Shown here: positions 36,374 to 44,522 of the stretch, one piece after another
Layout: the number at the start of each line of letters is the position of its first letter
Position numbering within the stretch: the stretch's first letter is position 1
From: an uncultured Paracoccaceae bacterium
Lineage (GTDB): Bacteria > Pseudomonadota > Alphaproteobacteria > Rhodobacterales > Rhodobacteraceae
Direction: 5' to 3'
Length of the DNA stretch: 64,000 nucleotides
NCBI GenBank assembly: GCA_934500835.1
Contig: CAKSTR010000011.1
Coordinates: forward strand, 1 to 64,000
Translations under genes and position numbers: made by a program
The notes under the pieces: generated by a model
The model's database searches: none
What the model was told of the DNA's origin: nothing
Seen by the model: only the letters and a program-made list of their open reading frames with translations

Positions 36374-37186
36374 ATGTCGCTTTCCGTCTCTGGCAAGACC
36401 GCCATCGTGACAGGTGCCGCCAATGGCATCGGCCTTGCCATCGCGCGGCATCTTCTGGACCGTGGCGCGCGGGTGATGTTCGCCGATATGGACGAGGCCC
36501 GGCTTGAGGCCGAAGTGGGCGAGGAAGCCCGCGCGGAAGGCCCGGTCCAGATGTTCGCGGGCGACCTGACCCAGAAGCTGACCATTGCCAATCTTCTGTC
36601 GGCAACGGTCGATGCCTTTGATCGCGTTGATATTCTTGTCAACGCCAGCCGGCGCTTCGCCCCGTCCGAATTGCTGAACCCCGAAGCCGACGGGGTCGAG
36701 GGGATGCTGCAGCAGAACCTGATGACCGCCCTGCGGATGAGCCAGATGACCGCCCGGCGGATGCTGCAGGCGGCCGAAAAGGCCGGGGCCGAAGAGGGCG
36801 CGGCGGTCGGGTCGATCATCAACATGTCGTCGCTGGCGGCCGGCCGGACGCAGCCGGGCCTTCTGGGCTATTCCATCGCCTCGGCCGCGGTCGAGCAGAT
36901 GACCCGCAGCCTGGCGGTGGAACTGGCGCCAAGGGGGATCCGGGTCAACGCGATTTCCTTCGCCTCGGTGATGAGCGCCAGCCTGCAAGGCGCCTTGCGC
37001 GACAACCCGGACTGGCGTGACCAGGTGATCGAGGGCACGCCGATCGGCCGCATCGCCGGCCCGGACGAACTGGCAGAGACGGTGCAATATCTGGCCTCGG
37101 ACGCCGCGCGATTCGTCACCGGGCAGGTGATCTGCGTCGATGGCGGACGGGGGCTGTGCGACCGCGTTGCCGCTCCAGCCTATTGA
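36374..37186 (+). CDS. SDR family protein lacking the catalytic lysine
   Basis: 270 residues. The nucleotide site TGAANGIG (13-20) and an Asp after beta-2 (VMFADMD) suggest NAD binding. The Ser of the triad is present (INMSSLAAG), and Tyr166 too, but the YxxxK motif reads YSIAS, so Ser170 replaces Lys. The usual NNAG is VNAS. Reduction chemistry is thus doubtful; it could be a binding or regulatory protein. It ends GQVICVDGGRG like active SDRs. It lies at the end of the clpS-rsmC run. Confidence 0.85.
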   Translation: MSLSVSGKTAIVTGAANGIGLAIARHLLDRGARVMFADMDEARLEAEVGEEARAEGPVQMFAGDLTQKLTIANLLSATVDAFDRVDILVNASRRFAPSELLNPEADGVEGMLQQNLMTALRMSQMTARRMLQAAEKAGAEEGAAVGSIINMSSLAAGRTQPGLLGYSIASAAVEQMTRSLAVELAPRGIRVNAISFASVMSASLQGALRDNPDWRDQVIEGTPIGRIAGPDELAETVQYLASDAARFVTGQVICVDGGRGLCDRVAAPAY

Positions 37187-37591
37187 TCATTCGGGATATT
37201 CGGCCTTGCACTGGGCGATGACCGGCCCGGCCGCGCGCATCAGCAGCTTGCGCTTGTCCTGCAGCTGGCCAAGCTTGCGGGCCTCAAGATCAAGGTCGAT
37301 CGACTTCGGCACGGTATAGGTGCGCTCGCGCGTGTCGGGGCACATCGCCTGCCGCGGCGGCTGCGGGTTGCCATTGGCATCGGGGGGCACCGGCAGGAGG
37401 CAAGGCTCGAAGGTCCGGTATCTTTCCGTCCGCTTTTCAAGGGCATAGCCGCGCGCCAGATTGCCCTGCGTCTCTTCGATGAGCTTTTCCACCGTGCGCA
37501 GGTCGCGGGTGTTGCGGGCAATGCACTGTTCCTGCGGGGTGCCGCAGGCGGCCAGAAGGACAAGGGGCAGAAACGGCAGGAGGCGGTTCAT
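37187..37591 (-). CDS. Putative lipoprotein, unknown function
   Basis: 134 residues. The lipobox LLAACG puts Cys at residue 16. The mature part has five further Cys and a helical LRTVEKLIEETQGNLARGYALEK. Its stop touches the SDR stop on the other strand with no base between, and it is divergent from hemF. I do not recognise the family. Confidence 0.75.
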   Translation of the reverse strand: MNRLLPFLPLVLLAACGTPQEQCIARNTRDLRTVEKLIEETQGNLARGYALEKRTERYRTFEPCLLPVPPDANGNPQPPRQAMCPDTRERTYTVPKSIDLDLEARKLGQLQDKRKLLMRAAGPVIAQCKAEYPE

Positions 37592-37715
37592 TGCGGGCGA
37601 CTCGCATCAGGGTACCCGGCCAAGTCTAATCCCCTCCTGCGGCGATGCCAAACGTCGCGTTGGCGCAGACCGCCGGGGGTGCTATGAGGCGCCCGAACGG
37701 CAGGTGGAGGCGGCG

Positions 37716-38582
37716 ATGGAGACGGAAACCGAAGCGCGGAAAGAGCGGGCCTCTGGCTGGTTCCACACCCTGCGAGACCGGATTGTCGCGGCTTTCGAAG
37801 GGCTTGAGGCGAAGGCAACCCCGGCCGGAGAGACCGCAGCCCGGTTCGACGTGACGCCGACGACCCGCCCCGATGGCGGCGGTGGCCTGATGTCGGTGCT
37901 GCGCGGCGGGCGGGTGTTCGAGAAGGTGGGCGTCAACTGGTCGGCGGTTCATGGCCGACTGGCCGAGCGGGCGCAAAAGGCCATGGCGGCGCGCGGTGTG
38001 CCGGGGATGGAGGCGGACCCGCGCTTCTGGGCCAGCGGGATTTCCCTTGTGGCGCATATGGTTAACCCCCATACCCCGGCCGTGCACATGAACACGCGCA
38101 TGTTCTGGACGCCGGGCGCCTGGTGGTTCGGCGGCGGGGCGGATCTGAATCCCTGCATCGAATATGCGGAAGATACCGCCGCCTTCCATGCCGAGATGCA
38201 GCGCGCCTGCGAGGCCCATTCGGCGGATTACTACCCGCGCTTCAAGGCCTGGGCGGATGAATATTTCTTCGTCCCCCACCGTGGCCGGGCCCGAGGGGTT
38301 GGGGGTATTTTCTTCGATGACCACAATACCGGCGATTGGGAGGCCGATTTCGCCTTTACCAGATCGGTGGGCGAAGCCTTTCTGCCGGCCTTTGTGCCGG
38401 TGACAGAACGCCGCCTGCCGACGCCATGGACCGAGGCGGACCGCGAGGTCCAGCTGATCCATCGCGGGCTTTATGCCGAGTACAACCTCGTCTACGACCG
38501 GGGCACGAAATTCGGCCTGGAAACCGGGCATGACGCCAATGCGGTGCTGATGAGCCTGCCGCCGGTCGCGAAATGGCCGTGA
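37716..38582 (+). CDS. hemF: Oxygen-dependent coproporphyrinogen III oxidase
   Basis: 288 residues, cytoplasmic, the aerobic counterpart of hemN. Signature blocks are GVNWSAVHG, HMNTRMFW, WWFGGGADLNPC, RGVGGIFFDD and the C-terminal EYNLVYDRGTKFGLETG. ATG 37716 follows GGTGGAGGCGG. A hairpin follows 10 bp past the stop. Confidence 0.96.
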   Translation: METETEARKERASGWFHTLRDRIVAAFEGLEAKATPAGETAARFDVTPTTRPDGGGGLMSVLRGGRVFEKVGVNWSAVHGRLAERAQKAMAARGVPGMEADPRFWASGISLVAHMVNPHTPAVHMNTRMFWTPGAWWFGGGADLNPCIEYAEDTAAFHAEMQRACEAHSADYYPRFKAWADEYFFVPHRGRARGVGGIFFDDHNTGDWEADFAFTRSVGEAFLPAFVPVTERRLPTPWTEADREVQLIHRGLYAEYNLVYDRGTKFGLETGHDANAVLMSLPPVAKWP

Positions 38583-38592
38583 CGGCGGAAGC

Positions 38593-38617
38593 CCCTGATT
38601 TTCGACGAAAATCAGGG
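38593..38617. terminator. Hairpin after hemF
   Basis: CCCTGATTTTCG pairs with CGAAAATCAGGG around one base (perfect 12-bp inverted repeat). It lies 10 bp past the hemF stop and is of the same type as those at 31240 and 61393. Confidence 0.65.
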
Positions 38618-38693
38618 TATGCTTTACATATGATCAAGGTATGGCCGACGTATGATCTGCGTCATACCTTTGTGTGACGGGTAAGGGATCGGC

Positions 38694-39056
38694 ATGGCGG
38701 ATATCACGGTGAAGGCGGCCTATGGGTCGGTGGTCGAGGATGAGGGGTTCCTCTTCGTCGGGTTCGCCGAGGGCGAGGGCGAGGACGAGCCCTATGCGCT
38801 GTTCCGCCAGCCCCTTGCCGGTGGGCCGGTCTGGCTTGAGGTGAACGACGAAAGCTTCGGGGCCGAGGATGCGGTGCTTCGCATCACCGAAGGTCCGAAG
38901 GGGTTCGAGATCGCGCTGGCCCCGGCGAAGGCCGCGGCGTTCGGGTATGCGCTTACGGTCGCGGTGCGGGTTGGCCCGGCCTGCGAGGATGGCGCCGAAG
39001 CCCTGGCGGCGCTGCGGGGGATGCTGGGTGCGGTGTGGAGCAGCCCTGAACCGTAA
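38694..39056 (+). CDS. Hypothetical protein, Imm10-like pattern
   Basis: 120 residues, acidic, no signal peptide. The order of elements (EDEPYALFRQPL, VWLEVNDESFG, VLRITEGPKGFEIALAP, then an alanine-rich helix ending ALAALRGML) resembles the Imm10 immunity protein family, but the match is only by eye. GTAAGGG precedes the ATG. No toxin-like gene lies next to it. It could be an orphan immunity protein or simply a conserved hypothetical. Confidence 0.6.
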   Translation: MADITVKAAYGSVVEDEGFLFVGFAEGEGEDEPYALFRQPLAGGPVWLEVNDESFGAEDAVLRITEGPKGFEIALAPAKAAAFGYALTVAVRVGPACEDGAEALAALRGMLGAVWSSPEP

Positions 39057-39140
39057 GCCCCCCGACCGGGGCGGCGGGTCCATCGCCTGCGCGACAGGGC
39101 GGCAGATCGCCTTGCCCGGCCAGTCCGGGTCAGCCGGCGC

Positions 39141-40040
39141 CTAGCGCGAGGCTTCCAGCAACAGCACCACGCCGGCCAGCAGGATCGCAATGCCGATCAG
39201 CTGGCGTCCGGTGGTCTTCTGGCCCAGTGCGATGCGGGCGAAGATCAGGGCCAGGATCACCTCGACCAATGCAAGGGTGCGCACGTTGGCGGCAGAGGTC
39301 AGCGAGAAGGCGATGAACCAGAAGGCCGAGGCCAGCGCGCCAAGAAATCCCGCCGCCAGCGAGGGGCCGAAGGCGCTGAAGCTGCCCGTCAGGGCAGGGC
39401 GGTTGCGCAGCCAGAGCCAGAGGCCGAGGACGGTGCTCTGGATCGCCAGCGACAGCACCAGCGTGGTGAGGGCGCGGATCAGAAAGCCGCCCTCGGGCAG
39501 CGAGGTGATGCCGCCGCGAAAGCCGATGGCCGAGATGCCGAAGGCGAAGCCCGCTGCAAGGCCCATCATCGCCGGGCCGGTTCCGGTCAGCATCTGGCGG
39601 CCAAGACCGGGCTTCAGGGTCAGCACCAGCACGCCGGCCACGGCGACGGCGATTGCGCCCAGCATCGGCCATGTCAGCGGATCGCCCAGCAAAAGCCAGC
39701 CGGCCACCGCCACCAGCACGGGTTCGACCTTCAGCCAGGCCGTGGTCAGCCCGAAGCTTTGCGAGCGCATGACCTGCAGCATCATCGCGGTGGCGGTGAT
39801 CTGCGCCAATGCTCCGGCCAGCGTCCAGCCAAGGGTTATGGCCGTGATCGCGGGCGGCGCCTCGCCGGTGAACCAGACCGCGAGGGCGAGGAACAGGCAG
39901 GCGAAGGGCAGGCCGAACAGGAACCGGGTGTTGGTGGCGCCAAGGGTGCCAAGCCGCGCCGTCAGCCCCGCCTGGGTGGCATTGCGGCCGGTTTGCGCCA
40001 CCGCGCCGGCAAGGGTGATCCAGGCCCAGAGCGGCAGCAT
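39141..40040 (-). CDS. EamA/DMT family transporter
   Basis: 299 residues, about ten membrane helices in two EamA halves (MLPLWAWITLAGAVAQTGRN and AAGFAFGISAIGFRGG at the start of each). The last helices carry LVEVILALIFARIALGQK, the usual EamA end. The substrate is unknown, likely a metabolite exporter. It starts at the last base of the upstream gene, with which it overlaps by one base. Confidence 0.88.
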   Translation of the reverse strand: MLPLWAWITLAGAVAQTGRNATQAGLTARLGTLGATNTRFLFGLPFACLFLALAVWFTGEAPPAITAITLGWTLAGALAQITATAMMLQVMRSQSFGLTTAWLKVEPVLVAVAGWLLLGDPLTWPMLGAIAVAVAGVLVLTLKPGLGRQMLTGTGPAMMGLAAGFAFGISAIGFRGGITSLPEGGFLIRALTTLVLSLAIQSTVLGLWLWLRNRPALTGSFSAFGPSLAAGFLGALASAFWFIAFSLTSAANVRTLALVEVILALIFARIALGQKTTGRQLIGIAILLAGVVLLLEASR

Positions 40041-40966
40041 CAGCCGTCCTTGCCGACCCGGCCGGCCGGAGCCTGCCGTTCGAGCCGGTAGAAGAGATTG
40101 GGTTCCGAGACCAGAAAGACCTCGGCCGCATTGCCGATCGCAACGCCTTCGGCCTGTGGGATGTCATCTTGCAGCGCCGCCCAGCCCGACCAGAGCGGCA
40201 GGACGCTGACGATCTCGCCCTTGGTCGAATATTCGAAAAGGGCGGCGTTGAGGTGGCTGAGAAGAAGAAGGTTGCCGGTGGTTTCGTGCAGGGTGACGGA
40301 AGACAGGTCGGCGGCAAGGAAGGCATGGCCGGCGGCAGGCGTCCATTCCTGCACGCCCAGGGCCAGCGGGCCGCCGGCAAGGGCGGCGTCCAGCCCGGTG
40401 ACGGTCAGGACGCGCACGGGCCACATCTCTTGCACAAGGATCAGCCGGCGGGTGGCGGCATCCCAGGAGATGCCTTCGAACCCCATATTGTCCTGCACGT
40501 CCAGATCCAGCGTCAGATGCGGGGCATCGGTGATGTCCAGCGCGGTGGTCCGGGGCGTGATCGTGACCCAGGACAGCCGGTTCAGCCCTTCGTCCGAGAT
40601 GATGAACCTGTCGCCCTCCATATGCGTGATGCCTTCGGGGTCCTGCGCGCCGGTCAGCGGGACCTGGCGCAGAAGGCGGCCGTCCGGGCTGATCTCGGCC
40701 ACGAGGGGCGGGCGGTTGATCACGGTGAAAAGGGTGCCGGTCGCCGCCGAGAAGGTGAGGCCCGAGACATTCTGGCTGAGTCCCCTGATCGGCTGCGCCT
40801 GGATGGTGGCGGTGTAGTCGGGCAGCCAGAGGCCCTTGTCCCGCCACTCGGCGCGCTGGCCCTGCATGGCGACCCAGGCCTGCGCCAGCCCGATCATCCC
40901 GGTGGACCAGAGCCCGATCCCGGCGACGATCAGCGCGCCGATCCCGAGGAGCAGCCAGCGCCGCAT
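40040..40966 (-). CDS. SdiA-regulated/YjiK-like beta-propeller protein
   Basis: 308 residues with an N-terminal membrane anchor (LLLGIGALIVAGIGLWSTGM) and a periplasmic beta-propeller-like part: LSQNVSGLTFSAATGTLFTV, QDPEGITHMEGDRFIISDE, FEGISWDAATRRLILVQE, QAEGVAIGNAAEVFLVSE. This is the SdiA-regulated protein family, whose function is unknown. It lies between hemE and the EamA gene, abutting both, so all three are likely one operon. Confidence 0.8.
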   Translation of the reverse strand: MRRWLLLGIGALIVAGIGLWSTGMIGLAQAWVAMQGQRAEWRDKGLWLPDYTATIQAQPIRGLSQNVSGLTFSAATGTLFTVINRPPLVAEISPDGRLLRQVPLTGAQDPEGITHMEGDRFIISDEGLNRLSWVTITPRTTALDITDAPHLTLDLDVQDNMGFEGISWDAATRRLILVQEMWPVRVLTVTGLDAALAGGPLALGVQEWTPAAGHAFLAADLSSVTLHETTGNLLLLSHLNAALFEYSTKGEIVSVLPLWSGWAALQDDIPQAEGVAIGNAAEVFLVSEPNLFYRLERQAPAGRVGKDG

Positions 40967-41998
40967 TCAGCGCGCCCGGACGGTGTCGATCATCAGCTGC
41001 ACATTGGCGGGGTCGGCGTCCGGGGTGATGCCATGGCCGAGGTTGAAGACATGCGGCCCGCCGCGGAAGGCCTCCACCACGCGGCGGGTCTCGTGCACCA
41101 GCGCCTCGCCTCCGGTGACAAGGTGGTGGGGGGCGAGGTTGCCCTGCACGCAGCCGTCCTTCTGGACATTCTGCGCCGCCCATTCCGGGGTGACGGAATT
41201 GTCGACCGCCACGCAATCGGCGCCCGTTGCACGGGCAAAGCCGATGTAGCCGGGGCCGGCCTCGCGCGGGAAGGCGATGACGGGCAGGCCGGGATGGCGG
41301 GCCTTCAGGGCAGAGATGATGCGGGCGGCGGGTTCCACGGCGAAATCGGTGAAGTCCTGGCCCCTGAGGCTGCCGGCCCAGCTGTCGAACAGCTTGATCA
41401 CCTCGGCCCCGGCGGCGACCTGCGCCGAGAGGTATTCTATGGTGGCCTCGGTCAAAAGGTCGATCAGCGCGGTGAAGGTGGCGCGGTCTTCGGTCTTGAG
41501 CCGGTGGGCGCCGGCCTGTTCATCCTTGCCGCGCCCGGCGATCATATAGGTGGCCACGGTCCATGGCATGCCGGCGAAACCGATCAGGGTGGTTTCGGCC
41601 GGAAGGGCGCGCTTCAGGAGGCGCAGGGTTTCGTAGACCGGGGAAAGGGTGTCGTGGATGGCCGCGACCGGTTTCAGGGCGGCGACCTCGGCCGCGGTGG
41701 TGGTGGTCTGCATCCGCGGGCCTTCGCCGGTTTCGAACCACAGCCGGGGGCCAAGCGCCTGCGGCAGCAGAAGGATGTCGGCGAACAGGATCGCCGCATC
41801 GAAGCCATAGCGGCGGATCGGCTGCAGGGTGACTTCGGCGGCAAGCTCGGGGTTGTAGCAGAGCGACAGGAAATCCCCGGCCTGCGCCCGTGTGGCGCGG
41901 TATTCCGGCAGGTATCGCCCGGCCTGGCGCATCATCCAGATCGGCGGCACCGGCAAGGTTTCGCCCGACAGGGCGCGCAGGAGGAGTTTCTTGCTCAT
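40967..41998 (-). CDS. hemE: Uroporphyrinogen decarboxylase
   Basis: 343 residues, cytoplasmic. The signature [16 protein letters not shown] is near residue 20 and [16 protein letters not shown] near 140; [12 protein letters not shown] marks the C-terminus. It removes four carboxyl groups from uroporphyrinogen III. AAGGAAGCG precedes ATG 41998. It is divergent from a membrane protein gene and hemC, so heme genes flank this gap. Confidence 0.97.
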   Translation of the reverse strand: MSKKLLLRALSGETLPVPPIWMMRQAGRYLPEYRATRAQAGDFLSLCYNPELAAEVTLQPIRRYGFDAAILFADILLLPQALGPRLWFETGEGPRMQTTTTAAEVAALKPVAAIHDTLSPVYETLRLLKRALPAETTLIGFAGMPWTVATYMIAGRGKDEQAGAHRLKTEDRATFTALIDLLTEATIEYLSAQVAAGAEVIKLFDSWAGSLRGQDFTDFAVEPAARIISALKARHPGLPVIAFPREAGPGYIGFARATGADCVAVDNSVTPEWAAQNVQKDGCVQGNLAPHHLVTGGEALVHETRRVVEAFRGGPHVFNLGHGITPDADPANVQLMIDTVRAR

Positions 41999-42182
41999 GT
42001 TCGCTTCCTTGGTCTTTGGTCCGGGGTGCCGTGAAAGGCCCGGCTTTGCAAGACCCCTTTGCCACAGGCGGCGCGGATCGTGCCGCAATGCCGCGGGCCG
42101 GACGGGGACCGGCTGCTATCGGGGGTTGCATCCGGCCCCTCGCTTCGGCAGGAAGCGGGCAGTCAGAGAAAAAGGTGATCCG

Positions 42183-42683
42183 ATGTCCGACATGACCACT
42201 TCCGGTGTGCGCCAATCCGGCGTCAAGCTGACGCTGCAATATCTGGCCTTTCTGATTGGCGGCATCCTGTTCCTGTGGCTTCTGCTCTGGGCCGCGGAAG
42301 AGTTCCTTGGCGTCACGCCGTCGTCGAACGCCATGGGGATCGTGTTGCCGCTGGTCGCGGCGATGGCGGTGGCCGGCCTGTGGTACAAGAAAGAGGGCGC
42401 GCGTCCCGCATCGGGCCGGGCGTGGGGCATGGCGCTGGTCTGGGGCGTGGTCACGGTGGCGCTGCAACTGCTGCTGGTCTATGCCGCATGGAAGGCTGGC
42501 GCGCTGGCTGAACTGATCGGCAGCAATGGCCCGACCGATGAGGATCGGCAGATGTTCGCCATTGTCTTTGCGGTCCTGGGCGTTGTGCAGGTTCTGGTGC
42601 TGCGGCTGGGGCTTTGGCTTGGTTTCCGCGGCACCGCAAAGCAGCTGGAACGCGAGGCGGCGAAGCGCGCCAAGGCGTTCTGA
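42183..42683 (+). CDS. Four-helix membrane protein, ABZJ_00895-like
   Basis: 166 residues with four hydrophobic segments (about 17-40, 53-70, 83-104 and 128-150). The pattern IVLPLVAAMAVAGLWYKKEG and AWGMALVWGVVTVAL recalls the ABZJ_00895 family known from Rhodobacter, function unknown. AAAGGTGA precedes ATG 42183. It lies 71 bp before hemC and may share its transcript. Confidence 0.7.
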   Translation: MSDMTTSGVRQSGVKLTLQYLAFLIGGILFLWLLLWAAEEFLGVTPSSNAMGIVLPLVAAMAVAGLWYKKEGARPASGRAWGMALVWGVVTVALQLLLVYAAWKAGALAELIGSNGPTDEDRQMFAIVFAVLGVVQVLVLRLGLWLGFRGTAKQLEREAAKRAKAF

Positions 42684-42754
42684 GCCGGACCCCCGGCGGG
42701 GGATGGGTGGTGCAGGCAGTTGCCCTTCGTCCCCCCTTGCGCTAGGCCAAGGGA

Positions 42755-43690
42755 ATGACCGACATACCCTCGCCTGACCGCCCGCTGAAGATCGGAACCC
42801 GAGGCTCCCCCCTGGCGCTGTGGCAGGCGCATGAGGTGCGGCGCTGCCTGATGGCGGCGCATGGGCTGCCCGAAGCGGCCTTCGAGACGGTGGTGATCAA
42901 GGTCACCGGCGATGCCATTCAGGACAAGGCGCTGCGCGAGATCGGCGGCAAGGGCCTGTTCACCCGCGAGATCGAAGAGGCGCTGGGCGCGGGCGGGATC
43001 GACATCGCCGTCCATTCGATGAAGGACATGCCGGTCGAACAGCCGCCCGGGCTGGCGCTGGACTGCTATCTTGAGCGCGCCGATGTGCGCGACGGCTTCG
43101 TCAGCCCGCGCTACGCTTCGATTGCCGATCTGCCGCAGGGGGCGGTGGTCGGGTCTTCGTCGCTGCGGCGGCGGGCGCAGCTGGCGCTGCGGCGGCCAGA
43201 CCTGAAGCTGGTGGAGTTCCGCGGCAACGTTCAGACCCGGATGCGCAAGCTTGAGGAAGGCGTTGCCGATGCGACCTTCCTTGCCATGGCCGGGCTGACA
43301 CGGCTGGGCATGGCCGATGTGGCGCGCTCGGCCATTGCGCCAGAAGAGATGCTGCCCGCCTGTGCGCAGGGCGCAATCGGGGTTGAGCGGCGGCAGGCGG
43401 ATGACCGGGTGGCCGCTTTGCTGGCGCCGATCCATCACGGCCCGACCGGCCTGCGGCTGGCGGCCGAACGGGCCTTCCTGACCCGGCTGGACGGCTCTTG
43501 CGAGACGCCGATTGCCGGGCTGGCCGTGCTTGAGGGCGACCGGCTGTGGCTGCGGGGCGAGATTTTGCGGCCCGACGGAACGGACGCCGTCAGGGGCGAG
43601 TCGCGCGGGGCGGCGGGCGAGGGGGCGGCGATGGGTATCGCGCTGGCGGATGATCTGTTGCGCCGCGCCGGCCCGGGGTTCTTTGGCTAG
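42755..43690 (+). CDS. hemC: Hydroxymethylbilane synthase (porphobilinogen deaminase)
   Basis: 311 residues. It links four porphobilinogens. Blocks are KIGTRGSPLALWQA at the N-terminus, HSMKDMPVE (active-site Asp nearby), SSLRRRAQL, FRGNVQTRMRK and the cofactor-bearing Cys in DGSCETPIAGLAV. The stop is 3 bp before the next gene. Confidence 0.97.
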   Translation: MTDIPSPDRPLKIGTRGSPLALWQAHEVRRCLMAAHGLPEAAFETVVIKVTGDAIQDKALREIGGKGLFTREIEEALGAGGIDIAVHSMKDMPVEQPPGLALDCYLERADVRDGFVSPRYASIADLPQGAVVGSSSLRRRAQLALRRPDLKLVEFRGNVQTRMRKLEEGVADATFLAMAGLTRLGMADVARSAIAPEEMLPACAQGAIGVERRQADDRVAALLAPIHHGPTGLRLAAERAFLTRLDGSCETPIAGLAVLEGDRLWLRGEILRPDGTDAVRGESRGAAGEGAAMGIALADDLLRRAGPGFFG

Positions 43691-43693
43691 GCC

Positions 43694-44420
43694 ATGGCCG
43701 ATCCCGATCTGGAACGGGCGGTCGAGGCCGCGCTGGAGGCGGCGCCGGCCCGGGTGCAGCCCCTGGACCTGCCGGACGGACGGCGGTTCTGGCTGAAACA
43801 GGTGGAGCGGCTGGCTGGCCGCATGCGGCTGCAGAAGGGCGATCCGGCCCGCAGCTTCGCGGCCGAGCGCGAGGGCATCCGGGCGCTGCAGCATCTGGGC
43901 CTGCCGGTGGCGGGGCTGGCGATGGAGGGGCCGGGCTGGTTCGTGCTGCCCGATGCGGGGCCGGTGCTGCCGCAGGTGGTGGCCGATCCGGCGCTGGACG
44001 ATGCGGGCAAGCTGGCGGCAATGGCTGCGGCGGGGCGCGCTGGCATCGGTGCACCGCGCCGCGCTGGTGCATGGCAGGCCGGCCGTGCGCGACATCTGCT
44101 GGGACGGCGCGCAGATCCGCTTCATCGACCTTGAGCGGTTCCATGAGGCGCGGGTGGGCGGCTGGCGGCAGGCCGCGGATCTGACCGTGCTGGCGCAAAG
44201 CGCCTTCACCCGCTGGCCCGACGATCCGCGCTGGATCCTGGCCGCCTTCGCCGGCTACCGCGAGGCCGGCCCCGCGCTTGCGCTGCGGCGCGCCGGTCTG
44301 CTGGCCGCTCTGCTGACGCCGCTGGGCTGGCTTGGGCGGCTGGTTCTGGTCCTGCGCCCCCGCAGCAAGGAGGTGCGGGCGATGGTGCTGGTGCTGCCCT
44401 GGCTGCGGCGGCAGGGGTAG
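43694..44420 (+). pseudogene. Kinase/phosphotransferase-like gene with a +1 frameshift
   Basis: The first part (43694 to about 44034) reads DLPDGRRFWLKQVERLAGRM and LQKGDPARSFAAEREGIRAL, an LPS-kinase/aminoglycoside-phosphotransferase-like N lobe. The second part, in another frame, reads VHRAALVHGRPAVRDICWDG and FIDLERF, the catalytic-loop and DFG-like region. Removing one G from the GGGG run at 44032-44035 joins the two into about 241 residues. Without that, translation runs on to 44134 as an unrelated tail. It is either a recent pseudogene or a sequencing/assembly error. It directly follows hemC. Confidence 0.75.
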
Positions 44421-44450
44421 GGGCCTCCGCGCGCCTTTCGGCCGGCGGCC

Positions 44451-44504
44451 GGGGGGTTTCACACCCCCCGGACCCCCTGCGGGATATTTGGACCAAAGTG
44501 AAGG
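44451..44504. repeat. Dispersed intergenic element, copy 3
   Basis: The hairpin GGGGGG-TTTCACA-CCCCCC is followed by the box GGATATTTGGACCAAAGTGA from 44482. It lies between convergent genes. Confidence 0.75.
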
Positions 44505-44522
44505 CGGACGGTTTTTGCGGGG

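Noticed and set aside
38694..39056. Toxin-antitoxin pair around the Imm10-like gene
   Set aside because: The neighbours are hemF and an EamA transporter; nothing toxin-like is in reach.
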